NCBI GenBank assembly: GCA_030737875.1
Contig: CM060910.1
Coordinates: 68,270,501 to 68,334,500 of the forward strand
Direction: 5' to 3'
DNA length: 64,000 nt
From: Allium sativum
Taxonomy: Eukaryota > Streptophyta > Magnoliopsida > Asparagales > Amaryllidaceae
Part shown: positions 47,301-59,869 of the stretch, piece by piece
Position numbering within the stretch: position 1 is the first letter of the stretch
Layout of the letters: each line of letters starts with the position of its first letter
Translations under genes and position numbers: made by a program
The notes under the pieces: model-generated
What the model was told of the DNA's origin: nothing
Databases searched by the model: none
The model's input: the letters and a program-made list of their open reading frames with translations, nothing else

Positions 47301-48323
47301 AAAATACCCATGACCACGGGGTGCACGACAGTTTTTGGTCATAAAACAGCAACCATACAGTTGTATATGGATATATACTTGTAACGGAAAATCTAACCGA
47401 CCATACGTACCAAACCGAGTTAACCGCTCAGTACCGAACCGACTTAATAGCCTTAATCGGTTAACCAACACATGGGTTAACCGGCCGACTTTAACCGGAT
47501 ATTTTCGCTTTGGCTCACAGTTAACAATAATTAGATCGGTTGGTTAACCATTAGCCGACACTATAATCAAACAGGTTGATTTTTTACGTCAATTAATGGC
47601 ACTATAAGAAAGTAAGTTATATTTGCAACAGTTTGTGTTGTATTTTTTACTGGTTTTCTCTTAACATATACTGCATCAAGCTCATTTCTTCATCATATGT
47701 CAGATCGTTGGACACCTGCATTCTTTGCTCACTTTCTACAGCTGCATGCAACATTCTTCTGGAGTCTGCATGTTCTAATTGTTCATCTGTTCAGATTTGG
47801 CTTTGTTGCTCTTGTCGTCTGCCATAATTCATGAAGAAGCTACACCTGTTGAGAGACGACACTCAATGCCGGCCCAAGTGGGAGTTGATAGATCCATCAA
47901 CTATGGCAACTGACTCAACTAGGCAATAAATAGATGATTGGTATCTACAATTTGTACTTATGTAGTGTTTAAGCAGTAAGTAACTTGAAAGGATGAGAAG
48001 GGAATATTATAACTGGGGTTTTAATGGGGAATAGTATAGGTTAGAAAATCGTTTGTTTTGAACTGCCTATGTTGTTGGTGTATTGTCGTTTGACAGTATG
48101 AAATTGTTTGCTGAATGTACAACACGAAAATAAATGATGGGCATTTTGAAGTGTGTAATCGTATGATGTTCAATAAAATGAAGTATGAGTAAAATGAAGC
48201 TCATAACGTGGTGCATTTAGCACTGCTAATATTTAATGATTTTGAGATAATTTTTTACATTCTTTAACTCATACCCAGACGGTACTAACATAAAATAACT
48301 CGTTCATTTCTGTTATGCATCAA
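47301..48323. other. Non-coding stretch with GGTTAACCG-rich patch
   Basis: 47380-47570 is dense in GGTTAACCG and ACCGAACCG words on both strands, a pattern common in degraded hAT-like repeats. Ends and duplications are not defined. The rest shows no gene. Confidence 0.4.
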
Positions 48324-48419
48324 GATTGTGTGGCATAGTGACAAGGTGCGTATCTACCTAGTAAGAGGTCGGGAGTCTGAAACTCCCATTAAATCTATAA
48401 GGTTGATTATTAACCAATT

Positions 48420-48463
<44 letters not shown>
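48324..48463 (+). mobile_element. tRNA-derived SINE with long poly-A tail
   Basis: An A-box-like TGGCATAGTGACAAGG at 48331-48346 and a B-box-like GGGAGTCTGAAACTCCC at 48371-48387 give the spacing of an internal Pol III promoter. A 43-base A-run follows at 48421-48463. A short ATGCAT occurs on both sides (48315-48320 and just after the tail), a possible part of the target duplication. The boxes have diverged from consensus and the family is not identified. Confidence 0.65.
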
Positions 48464-48467
<4 letters not shown>

Positions 48468-48644
48468 GCATATTTTTCATGGATTTTTGAAAGATGACGC
48501 TAATTCGTTAATTGAGATTTAAGCTTTTGTTGATGAACAAACATGATCTATGCAGGCGTACAGCTAATAACAAACATATCTTTCAGCCTAATTCCCCCCA
48601 AATGTAAAATGAAAATCAAAAAACTTAAATTTGAAGATTTAATA

Positions 48645-48780
48645 GGAAATAGGGATCAGATTGGTAAAGACGGAGGTTGGCCCAGTGTCGTAACCGGCTT
48701 TAGGCGGACACCCTTCTCACACAATTTTTGTGAGTTGTTACCATTCATCATTTCCCGTTTGCTGCCTGAAGGATCATGTT
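48645..48780. repeat. Array core 3
   Basis: Core with GTTGGCCCAGTGTCGTAACC and the intact hairpin. The segment from about 48640 to 49500 is almost identical to 62530-63370, marking a recent duplication. Confidence 0.88.
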
Positions 48781-50340
48781 TGTCTCCGACCACAAACCTT
48801 CTTATTTATCTTGGTTCCATACTTGAGTATATACATTTCTGATGATGTGGGATAATTAAGCGCAGAATCAAGTATCTATTTTTTTAAGCGGCTGGGTTAC
48901 ATAAAAATGCAATTAACTGTATATATATATGCGCATGGATCATGTGAACAATCCTCCTATTTGTAAAGATCAGTGTCTCCCTGCAAGTTGCAACTAACTG
49001 ATGTTGTTTCCCACCGAAAGCTCAAGCAATGGTAAATACACAGGGTACAGTATCTGCTATAGATCCATCATGATTTAAAACAAATATAAACAATCAAATC
49101 AAATTTGTTCTATCCAATAATGAAAGGATATTTGCTAAGATATATGAAGAAGATCAAACATAAGGATGTAGGAAAACACAATGTACTTGTATATGGCTAG
49201 AAAATGCACTTATTATGATCCATGCAATGCCTATGTGAAAAGGGATATAACGTTTATTATGAGTAAACCATAGTCAAAATGATGTGTTCGATGGAACCTA
49301 TTTTTGTTAATTTTGAATTGGTAGATGATTGCAATAGATTTTTGATAGATGCTCTAATTAGTTCATGCACATATTTCTCCATGGTTTAAGCTTTTGTCCT
49401 TGAACAAACAGGAAGCAAATTTCTCCATGGTCAAGGATGTGCTTAAAACACAGCCTATTTGCACATATTTACAGCAGTTTCGAACTTTTGTAGATTAACA
49501 CTATTTACTGCAGTAAATAATTTGCAGACAAACTCCATTTTGCAAGGGGGTGCTGTTATCTGATGATGACACCTTAGGCGGTGACAGTAAATCACCGCAC
49601 GTATTATCTGATGATGATCTGAGTTAAAAATGTGATCTATTTGTTACAAGTATCATTGAACGTACTATGTAAATACATTAGAGTTTTGAATGTATCATGA
49701 AATGCTAGAGTTTAGAATTTCTGTAGATGTATCCTGAAACTGAATTTCAGTTTTAAATAGTTCACAAACAAACAATATTCCATCAATGCATCCTCAAACT
49801 ATTACATATATAGATGTGCCGAAGAAATAGTTTCGTAAAGTGTGTTGTGTTTGTATCTTGAACTTTAATGTCTGATCTATGGAGTTATGAAACAATCTGG
49901 TTGGTGCAGCGGTGCTGCATTTTTATCTTTGTAGCCCATGATAGGCTGTACAACTAACAAAATGACATACACCACACGGTATAAATTACTTGTAACATGT
50001 AACAAACATTAGCAAAAGCTAACCACATAACCTAAAACAGTAATCACAAACTATAACACCCAAACCAATATAGCATCGATCACAACAAGAACCAAACTGG
50101 CATAGAGAAATCCCCATTACCACAATCTTGCAAGCAACATCATTGCTCAAAACATAGCAAATTCCAGCAAAGCACCAAATATAACCAGCATTTCATAAGT
50201 TTATCCATAGGAAGACTGCAGTAACAACCAAAGGCAGCACGGAGGAAAGAAAACGAGCAGTTTGAACAAGCCAAGCGAGGCAATCCCCTCCGTTGCTAAG
50301 CAATCGCAAAGCGAATGCAATAGGTGTTGAAAGTTTTATT
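48781..50340. repeat. Array segment of the core-3 type, longest version
   Basis: 48781-49500 matches 62665-63370 and 50030-50340 matches 63425-63745. 49500-50030 is present only here, so the other copy has an internal deletion or this one an insertion. No gene found. The segment ends in GTTGAAAGTTTT followed directly by core-4 flank, a chimeric junction. Confidence 0.82.
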
Positions 50341-50402
50341 AAAAACCTTTGAGAAATAAATCTAGAAAGAGAACATAAAAATTTAAATTTGTAGATTTAA
50401 AA

Positions 50403-50536
50403 AGAAATTGGGATCAGATATGTAAAGATGAGGGTGGCCCAGTGTCGTAACAGGCTTTTGGCGGACACCCCTCTCACACAATTTTTGTGAGTTGATACCA
50501 TTCATCACTTCCCTCTTGCTGTCTGAAGGATCATGG
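50403..50536. repeat. Array core 4
   Basis: Core with one change in the CTTTAGGCGG word. Joined on the left to the end of a core-3-type segment rather than to RRM exons, which points to unequal recombination. Confidence 0.85.
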
Positions 50537-51110
50537 TTTTGCCATCACCCTAACCTCATCCTTTATGCATAGTTCCGCAGTTAACTGAAACATTTTGGAT
50601 GATGTGGGACTAAGCCCGGATATACATCTGCGTCGATCATGTGAGCAATGCCATTTGTGAAGATCAGCTTCTCGCTACAATCACTATGTCTCACTGAACG
50701 CTCAAGCAATTATGAGTGGGCACAACATCTTCGATTGCTACACTATGCATTAAAATTGACCAGCCCGATTGCGTGAAATTAAAAAAGAAATGGCCTATTA
50801 AAGAAAAAAACCAATGAAACAAGTAATGGATCATGCAGCAATATGGCAAGTATGCGATTGAATATACATTCTTTTGCTGATCAATAGATGGATCCATCAT
50901 TCAAGCATATCCACTTCAAATTTCAGTTCAACAACATTTGAGTTTGCCATAGATATAGATCATGTTTGCAATGTCCAATCTTTAATACAGTGAAAAAAAA
51001 GAACTTTAATAGAGTGCCAACTAAACAGCAAAGGGAAATGTTACCCTGAAGATAGAATGCAACAGGCACGGTATACAAAGAAATTAACATGAAGTTTTTT
51101 GAGTGAAAAA
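50537..51110. repeat. Array segment, RRM-type flank
   Basis: Same order of motifs as after core 1, ending in GAATGCAACAGGCACGGTAT, beyond which homology stops. Confidence 0.75.
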
Positions 51111-52120
51111 CCATTTTTGATTGAATTTACATTCAAAGGGTATAAATTATGTGGAAGAAGTTAACAAATAGAAATCAGAATATTTATTTGCACAAGGGTT
51201 GAGAAGTTTGGACTTCAGATGAAAGATAAACTGTACTGAAATAACGCATATAAGTATCAGTGGCACCACAAACATGAGATCAAGTACAAAAGGTTGCTCT
51301 CTTTCCAAGTAAAACATGTGGCGTAATGTCTAGGTGTAGGTACTACTAACAGATATAGCTATTACTAACATTATTGATAAGAACATCCATTCAAATTCCA
51401 TTTGAATTAAACATTTGAGCCCGGATTTTGGTTTAGAAATAAGAAAAACAACAAACTTTGTATATCACATATCCCAGTGTAAAGGGCAACTTTTCAAAGG
51501 GTTAGTATCTATTCTATATGTAGATTTACAAACATTTTCTAGTGTAAAAGATAGCATAAACCGCCAAATCGGACTTATTCAACCCAAATCAAGATGGAGT
51601 GATATTTACTAAGATGGGTTAACCAAGATCAAAGTTATGCAAATAAAATGTTAAAATAAAAATAGTAGCAATAATAACCTACTTATTATATGAGGCTAGA
51701 AAACGTATATCTCATCCGAATTACGTCAAAATAACCTACTTGTAATAGCAATAATAACCTACTTATAGTAGCAATAATAAAAATAGTAGCAATAATAATT
51801 ATTTCATCCAAATTACATCAAAATTATTAACTTGTATATCTCATCAAAAATATATTTAGAATAATTTAAAAACAATAGGCATATATACGTTAGTATGCAC
51901 GTACGACAATATGATATTCTCATCGAAAATAAAATTGTTTATAATTAGTTTCATCATATTAGTAATCAACCGGGAAAAACATTACGAATTTACGATATCA
52001 ACCATTTTTACGATGCTTCTTCTCAATTTAGTTGGATTGTATTAACCATCGCAATTGCGTTGCTATTTCCGATGTTTTTTCTAGTTGGCATTTAGACATT
52101 GCTATTGACAATGTTTCTAC
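51111..52120. other. AT-rich stretch outside the array homology
   Basis: No gene. Short local repeats of TAGCAATAATAACCTACTTA near 51670-51800. It separates two array segments and may be an unrecognised insertion. Confidence 0.45.
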
Positions 52121-52301
52121 TAGTGATGGAGACAAATAAAGAAGTTTCAATAAATGGTAACATTAAATCTCTACAAGATTGTATGCGTTTAGAGACCACC
52201 AAGTTATATAGCACTCTAAACAGTACAACACCTAATTAGCCTTATAATCTCAACCATTCATTTATCTTAAGTTGGTGAGAGAACGAAAACGAAAAGCTTA
52301 C

Positions 52302-52562
52302 ATCTAACGAGAAAGCCAACTGGACAGGATAATGAAGCCTGAAAGTAACTACAGCCAACTGTGAGTGATTTCTATCCTTGTAAAAACCAATAAATTGTTC
52401 ATATGTAAATACATGAACATGACTAAAATAGGTAGCTTCTTCTCAGTAAAAAAAATGGCAAAAGTTACATCTGGATATGATATCATCAGTGTGATGCAGT
52501 AAGAGAAGATCTTGAACAAATCTTCCGGTGTTGCTTTGGCAGAAATATTAAGAACCTGAACT
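52302..52562 (-). pseudogene. RRM gene fragment, BPA1-like, copy 2
   Basis: Two exon blocks homologous to copy 1: 52469-52562 (VQVLNISAKATPEDLFKIFS) and 52302-52376 (NHSQLAVVTF). Here the second exon is in frame and runs to SLD before a GTAAGC donor. The first has lost bases after the FSYC codons and shifts frame. The lesions are thus in different exons from copy 1, so the copies decayed independently. The third exon is missing; homology to copy 1 ends near 52120. Confidence 0.52.
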
Positions 52563-52785
52563 CTAAACTGAATAACAGCCATTAAAGAGAAGTACATGTC
52601 CATATGCTGATGGCATAACTGCTGGTTAAAAACAGGAAAAATAAGATTGTGTAAAAGGCATAAAATTAAATTCACTCCAAGCACCAATTAAGTTAATTGC
52701 ATACAAGCCATGGTTAGAATACATATGGCATGACAAATAAACCTAGAAAGAGAATTAAAAAAAACTTAAATTTGTAGATTTAAAA

Positions 52786-52920
52786 AGAAATTGGGATCAC
52801 ACAGGTAAAGATGAGGGTGGCTCAGTGTCAGTAACAGGCTTTAGGCGGACACCCCTCTCACACAATTTTTGTGAGTTGATACCATTCATCACTTCCCGTT
52901 TGCTGCCTGATGGATCATGC
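52786..52920. repeat. Array core 5
   Basis: Core with a one-base insertion (GTGTCAGTAACAGG) and an intact hairpin. It lies about 220 bp from the RRM exons of copy 2, the same spacing as in copy 1. Confidence 0.85.
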
Positions 52921-54020
52921 TTATACCATCACCCTAACCTCCTTCTTTATAATTGGTTCCACGGTTGACTATATACATTTTTGAAGATGTGGGACTAAGC
53001 ACAGATTATCTATATTTTAAGTGGTTACAAAAAGATGTTATTAAGCTGTACGCCTGCATAGATCGTGTGAGCAATGCTATTTGTGAAGTTAAATTAGTGT
53101 TTGGTTTATTTTATATTTTGACTTTTGAGTTTTCAACGTTAATTTCGGAAAATGCAAAGATTTGAAGGGAAACAAAGATGACGGACTAAAGACGGAGGTG
53201 ATGATAGAGAATATGAAGGACGGTGGATGGATGAATTTGACGTTGTTCTTCCGTTGTTTCTTAAAATATGGAAAACGTTAAAAAGTTGTTTTTGTTTTTG
53301 TTTTCTGTGTTAACTTCGTTTTGTAAAATAATCATTTTCCACGATATGAGTGCGTGCTCATAATTTTGTATGTACGAAAATAGAAAGTGAATGCACCCTA
53401 AGCTTCTCACTACAAGTAGCAATCACCGAGTCTCGCTCAGGCAATTGTGAATAAACTGGGCACAACATCTTGGACTGATCCACTATGTAAAATACAAAAA
53501 AAGGACCAATATGTGGCTTATTGAAGGGAAAAAAACAAATGATACTAAGTAATAAGTCATGCAGGCATCAATATGCTTCATATGTAACTGAATACACATT
53601 ATTTAGTGGATCAGTAAAGTAGATGGATCCAACATTCAAACATATTTAGTTTTCGAATTATAGTTGGCAGCCTAGTCTGTTGATAAATAAAGCAATTAAT
53701 CAGTTCAAATTTGCAGCCAACACCATTTAGGTTAGACATAAATATCGATAATAATCAACTGTGTTTTCAATGGCTAATCTTTAGTGTCAACTAAAACAGC
53801 AAAAAGGGAATGTTAATCTAAAGACAGATAATGCAATACGTGCAATATACAAAGAATCATAAATTGGTAGCTTTAGGCCACAGTTCACACAAACAATGAC
53901 GGTAGTATATCAACCATGATAAAGAAGATATGCATCGTAAACCAAACAGTGAACTGAATGTCACAAAAATAAGAACTTAAGAATGAAAGTATAGGAAGCC
54001 TAACACCAAATTGAATGTCA
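52921..54020. repeat. Array segment, RRM-type flank
   Basis: Follows core 5 with the shared TTTTGAAGATGTGGGACTAA word and, near 53940-54010, GTGAACTGAATGTCACAA words also found at 59700-59800. 53090-53400 is unrelated to the other copies and may be an insertion. Confidence 0.7.
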
Positions 54021-54274
54021 CAAACAGTTTAAGAGTCTGCTCGGAAGTTTTGATAGATTGTTTATGAAAGATTCTTAAATTATCAGTTTTGATAATCAAT
54101 AATCGTAGCGGTTTTGATTGGTTCACATAAAGTGTTGTTATAATCGAACAATGCATACTTTAGAATTCAGTATATACTGGTTTTGAGAGTTTTCCACTGA
54201 AGTAAAATGACATTTATATTTCTATATTTATTTTTTGATTGTGTGAAGAATAATTATACTATTATAACAATGAA
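54021..54274. other. Flank before the LINE-derived element
   Basis: AT-rich, no gene. The LINE target duplication follows at 54275-54287. Confidence 0.5.
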
Positions 54275-54287
54275 GACTTTGACGGCA

Positions 54288-56340
54288 TGATTTCTTCCGA
54301 ATGACTGTAGCGTTCAAGTCAAATAAAAAAACTATGGCGACTGGCGATTAGGTCTTCTGACCGATTTTTTTTTGCGCCGCCGCTTCCCCCATTCTCTCAC
54401 ATCACCCGCAACCATCCACCCCGACCCCTCTTCTCCTCTCTTCCTCCGCGCACTCTTCTATTCCACTCTCTCCTACCTCTATGGCGAAAAATCATCGGGC
54501 CTCAGCTAGATCTGAAACGACTGAACATCAATCTGGGAATCCTTCGAGATCGTCGGCGGTTGAAGCAGCTAAGGCGAACCCTAATCTGCAAGAAATTGTC
54601 ACCGCTGCTGCTTCTATGCCTGTTCTACCACTTTCTAGACTGACGCTTCCTGTCCAGACTTCGATTACTGAGCTTCTCTCGCAAGCCCCTCCGACGCAAT
54701 AGACAGATTCTAATACCTCACTTGTTACCGAGAAAGGTAACACTGTAATCTTAAATTTTGTAATTGGGGCAAATGGTAACAATGAGGTAGATAATACGAA
54801 AAATACCGCAGCAGCAGTAGCTGCTGAGTATAATACTCATGTACCACTACCTAAGCCTAAACCAGCATTCTCGTCTTTATTTGCCTCTCTACCTCGATGT
54901 GCTGGTAACTACTGCCCGCGTGAATTCACTTCAAACCCATATGATCCCTCACCACCTGTTGAGATTGTTCAGGAAGGAATTGATATTTGGAAGGATCACC
55001 TTGTGGGGTTTTTTCTAGACTCGTGTGTGCCATATGATGATGTCCGTGAACATTGCCGTAAAGTGTGGAATATGAGGGGTGGGCTTCGTGTAAATTATGT
55101 GAATGGGATGTATTACTTCAAATTTTCAGACGCGGAGGAAAGGAGGAAAGTGATTGAATCTGATCCGCCTATTATTGGAGGGAAGCCTCTAATCATTACA
55201 GCGTGAAGTACTACGATTGAAAGTGTTAGAGAAAGAGTGCGATCTATCCCGGTTTGGTCTATTTTCACTAGGATTCCTTCCGTCTTGCAAACACTTCCAA
55301 GCTTGAATTGGTTGGTAAGCAGAATAGGTAAATTCAAATGTTTTGATGCTAATACGGAGACAAGGAAGAATCTAGTATTTGCGAAAGCACTAATTGAAAT
55401 TACTCCAAATAAACTGCTTCCTTCTAGGCTTAAGGTCACAATTGAAGGAGTAGACACGTATGTTGATGTTCAATACACTTGGCAACCAGATATATGCACT
55501 AATTGCCAATCTTTTGGGCATATCAGTGATGCATGCAAAAATACAGAAAATGGCCCCTCCAAGCCTTCAAACCCACTAGTGAAACCACCCCTTAGTAGAT
55601 GGGCTCCTAAAACCAAAACCGCAAATATACCCCATGATCCTGTTGTAGCAGAAGATGATATCCCAGTAGTCAATATACCTCATAATCCAGTTGTCGATGC
55701 TGATGATGAAACCGCACAAAGGTCTGATGATGCAGCTGTTGTTTGGAACATTCAAGAGAAATCCTGGGTTCATCAAGGATCTGGAATGCGGTATGATCCC
55801 CTTAGTAAAGTCTATTATATGTTTGTATCGGATGGTAATGAAGAGGAAAAACCTGAAGTTAGGTTTTTGCACTACTTTGATGATGGGATTGACTTGAAGC
55901 TTTATACTGATGGAGTATATGGAGACCATAATGCAGTTATCATGTCTGATGTATCTTGGGAAAGAAAATTTGTATATGACACGAACCATCCTGGTTACGA
56001 GCCTAACCTTTCTAGTCACTTTGCCACATTGCTGAATGACTTGGTTCCTACGTCTTCTTCCTCATCTTCTGCCTCCACTTCATCTTCTCCTCGCTCAGCC
56101 TCTGGTGACTAGTTGTTAGGTTCCAAAGTAGTTGAAGCATCTCTGCTTCGCTCCTGCTTTTCCTTGTACAGTGAGCTGGACACTTCAATCCAGCAAATGT
56201 GATGGACGGTCCACTTTAAAAACCGTAGCTGATTGTCTACTAACAATCACCTGTACTTCAATGTATTTTATTATTAGTTATAATAAAGGTGTTTGCGGTC
56301 ACCTAAAAAACCGGTCGGCTTTGCCAAAAAAAAAAAAAAA
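54288..56340 (+). mobile_element. LINE-derived element with ORF1 only
   Basis: Flanked by GACTTTGACGGCA (54275-54287) and GACTTTGAAGGGCA (56341-56354), a 13-14 bp imperfect target duplication, and ending in a 15-base A tail. About 190 bp of 5' leader, a single ORF1-like frame and about 210 bp of 3' untranslated sequence fill it. No endonuclease or reverse transcriptase is present, although both ends of the element are. This makes it a non-autonomous derivative, comparable in design to mammalian half-L1 elements. Reverse transcription must have come from a full LINE. Confidence 0.78.
54481..56112 (+). pseudogene. LINE ORF1-type protein (DUF4283 plus zinc knuckle), two nonsense codons
   Basis: One frame of 544 codons interrupted by TAG at 54700-54702 and TGA at 55204-55206. 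After a Ser/Pro/Ala-rich start comes a DUF4283-type domain (FFLDSCVPYDDVREHC, MRGGLRVNYVNGMYYFKFS, EERRKVIESDPPIIGGKPL, VWSIFTRIP). Then a CCHC knuckle CTNCQSFGHISDAC and a long acidic tail ending in a serine run. DUF4283 followed by a knuckle is the usual ORF1 layout of plant L1 elements, where it binds RNA. Both stops fit transitions (C-to-T and G-to-A), as expected from deamination of methylated cytosine. A host DUF4283 gene copied by a LINE is the main alternative. Confidence 0.75.
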
Positions 56341-56354
56341 GACTTTGAAGGGCA

Positions 56355-57460
56355 AAATCTTTGTCGTTATACCACCAACTACTGTCCAGCCAACCAGCCA
56401 CAGAACTGGTTCAAACTAAGCACAAACTAGTCAAGGCGAAGTGAACAAGCCACGCATAAATGCTCTGTGACTTGTTTAGTAACCGAACAAATTATTGTTG
56501 ACTATGGCCTAATGTCTATAATGAGTAGAATAGGTAGAAAATTACACTTAAAGCACAATAGAACTCTTGTGAACAATTACTTGTCCTTGATTAGCTCTAC
56601 AAGCGATCGCTTTCTCTGCAAATTAGTTTCACAACATGCACGGACAATACGGTCTACAACAAACCTTTCAATTATCCCAATCATAGTTACTTTCATCAAA
56701 GTTACCTTCAATCTACAAATGTAACTCATTTGCGCCCTTACGGTAAAATGAAACATTAAACAGGGAATGTTATTAGCTATGGCCGCATATAAGTTCAACT
56801 TATGAATATCAACATTCAACGCACAAAAGCAATGAGGTTAAGGGGAAAAAAGTCCAAAAAGAAGTGGCCTCAATGAGTTACGAAATAAACATAACGAAAA
56901 AATGAACAGGCGGCTAAAGATATTATACGCAAACGTTATAAAGCTAGAAATTGCAGATTTTGTCTTTGATAATTGGAGAGAGAATTTTTATTGTGGAAAT
57001 GAAACTTAATTGATGGGATAATAATTGATACACATGTTAATTTTTATATTACATGATATATATATACAACAATGTTATATATGGGCTTACAAAGTTCGGC
57101 CTGCCTATATCTTACCCGACTCAATATACATGGGATATATATTATCACATTTATTAGAATAATTACCATCAAGACATATGTTGTTTGTCCCCCCCCCCTC
57201 CCCCCCCCCCCTCCCCAAAAAAAATAGTTTTAGAGTTTTGTTAACGCTCGATTCTGGTCAATCAAGTACCAACGTCCAAATCCAAAAACCGATCACAGAA
57301 TAGCAATATAAATCCGACACAAAGTGAATAAAAGTAAATAAACATGCAGATTTATAATGCTTTGACAAATGTGCCTACGTCCATTGTGAGGTAATCACTT
57401 GTTTATACTATTTGAGTATAATTACTGTCCAGTTTGATTATAAGAATGTGGAGTAAATGA
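56355..57460. other. Non-coding stretch with C/T homopolymer tract
   Basis: No gene. A C-rich tract (CCCCCCCCCTCCCCC...) at about 57190-57215 is followed by an A-run. Confidence 0.5.
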
Positions 57461-58800
57461 TGTGACGCCCCACGTCCGTTAATGTCACTCACAAAGAGAA
57501 TGTATTAAGTTTCGTGAAGCGTTTTAATAAACAGAACAGAAACATAACAAGACATATATAAAAAATTTACAGCGGAATAAAAACAACTTTTATTAATCAT
57601 AAAACATGGTTACACCATATGCCTGAAAATACATAATCTCTGTTCATCATTAAAACTTCTGTTTTGTACTTTAAACATCAGAGTACAATAATAAAGAAAG
57701 CATAATCCCCAAATCATAAGCCATAGTAGCAAAGATGGAACCTTGAACAATACATCTAGAAGCTCCAAGCAAGATGATAGCAGAATCCTGACTAAGTCTG
57801 AGAATTCCCTCCCTTGAGAACCGGGGGGGGGGGGGGGAGAAGGAGAAACAAAAAGGATCAGACAATAAGTCTAGCGAGTCTAGTTAATTTTAGCTAGTAG
57901 ATAAATAAAAGTAACATGATAGACATATAAAGTGGATAAGAGAGATCAATACATAAATGACAGGCATAACAAGGTAAACAGGACAACATGATAGAATATA
58001 TAGCGCTTCTTAATATTTTCCTTACTCTGCACCAATACTAGTATAACATATATGTAATAGAATTACATATTCCCCAATAGCCTAGCAAAAACAGGATGAT
58101 CCCAACATAAACATAATGGTAGTTTTAGGTGTACTCTAGTAACGGGTTTTAATTAAAACAGAACTGGTGCCTAAACAGAAATAACGGGTGTTAGCCCAAA
58201 CAGAAAAACAGGTACCCCGTAGAAACAGACAGGACTAGATGTACCCTATTTACTACCCCAATCGATCGGCTCCATATTCCGTAGATACCATGTGCTGGCC
58301 TCACGGTAGGGTGTATCACTCCCTAAAGTGACAACCCTTAATTTTTCGGATGTGCACAACCATATCTACTGATGTCACAACGTCTTATCTTCCCCAGCAG
58401 GCGTGGTCATGCACGCACATGACCCCGTTGGAATGCGCCGTCAACACCCCCTTCACGTTTGGATCTCTTACAATCAGCTCAGTAAGCGTGCCCCACTCCG
58501 ACCTAGTTCGAAATACCCGTTTGATACCTATTTAAGAATTACTGGCTGAAATGGGTCCCACACAAGATGATGCATGCTCTCCTCTTTGTCTTGCATCCCC
58601 ACTACTAGGATTTCCACTTGTTATGTTTGTGGGTCTATATATACAAATATTACCCACCAACCCAAGATGTACTTAACTCTCCTACTGATTCAAGCATGCT
58701 TATTTAACGGTTAAGTTTGTGGTATATATATATTAATATTACCCGCTTACCCAAGATGTACTTAACCCTTCTACTAATTCAAACATGTTTATTTAATTGT
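57461..58800 (-). mobile_element. Probable LTR fragment (gypsy-like)
   Basis: Begins TGTGACGCCCCACG, close in form to the LTR end TGTGACGACCCC of the giant-LTR element, and continues with a similar ACAGCGGAATAAAA word. Array homology resumes at about 58803. No partner LTR, primer site or target duplication was found. Contains a G-run at 57825-57837 and an 89-bp tandem duplication (CCCAAGATGT at 58661 and 58750). Could be a solo or truncated LTR. Confidence 0.4.
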
Positions 58801-58802
58801 AT

Positions 58803-58948
58803 AAATAAGACTGTCTAAAAGGCATAATAGTAAAGTCACACCGAGCACCAGTTTAGTTAATTGCATACAAGCCAAGGTAAGAATACATGTGGCACGATAA
58901 ATAAAACTAGAAAGAGAATCAAAAAATTTTAATTTGTAGACTTAAATA
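58803..58948. repeat. Array segment before core 6, lacking RRM exons
   Basis: Matches 52660-52785 but starts abruptly at the LTR-like fragment, so the RRM exons of this copy are lost. Confidence 0.75.
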
Positions 58949-59084
58949 AGAAATTGGGATCAGAAAGGTAAAGATGGAGGGTGGCACAGCGTGGTAACAG
59001 GCTTTAGGCGGACACCCCTCTCACAACTGCTTTTGTTAGTTGATACCATTCATCACTTCCCGTTTGCTGCGTTCAGATCATGGT
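58949..59084. repeat. Array core 6 (most diverged)
   Basis: GTGGCACAGCGTGGTAACAG and an altered hairpin (CTCACAACTGCTTTTGTTAG). The minus-strand frame crossing core 2 is not conserved here. Confidence 0.8.
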
Positions 59085-59470
59085 TTTCTCATCAGTACCC
59101 TAACCTCATCCTTTATACTTCTGCATTTAACTGAACCATTTTGGATGATGTGGGACTAAGCCCAGATTATCTATATTTTACGTGGTTGGATTGGGTTACA
59201 AAAAGATGTTATTAGCTGTATGCTTCACAAGTAATAAATTGTGAATAAACCGAGCACAACATTTTCGATTGGTCCACTATGCATTAAATTGACCAGTCCA
59301 ATCCTAAAATTACAAAAGAAAAAAAAAAAAAAAACCAAAGACACAAGTAATAAATCGTGTAAGCAGCAATATGGTGCGTATGCAATTGAATACACATTTT
59401 TTAGTAGATCAAGATGGATCCAGCATTCAAACATATCCAGTTCAAATTTTAGTTCAGCAGCATTTGAGTT

Positions 59471-59505
<35 letters not shown>

Positions 59506-59820
59506 TCAATGTCCAACCTTTAATACAATGTCAACGAAAACAGCAAAGGGAAATGTTACTCTGAAGAGCTAATGCAACAGGCACCATATACAAAGAATCA
59601 CAAATCGATGGCTTTAGCCCACAATTCATACAAACATTAACAATAATATATATCAATAATATCAGCCATGACAAAGAAGATATATTTGATAAACATAATA
59701 GTAATAGTGAACTGAATGTTACAAGAATAAGAACTTAAGAGGGTATGAAGCCATAGGAATGTATACTAAACCTAAGTCTGAACTGAATGTCACAAACAGT
59801 TTACATGTTGAGCTGAAACT
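59085..59820. repeat. Array segment, RRM-type flank
   Basis: Same motif order as after cores 1, 4 and 5, with an A-run at 59318-59332 and a TA microsatellite at 59476-59502. Confidence 0.75.
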
Positions 59821-59869
59821 AAGAAAAGTAAATGTGGTATCCAAGCGGTTCTTATATTTTGCAATTAGC

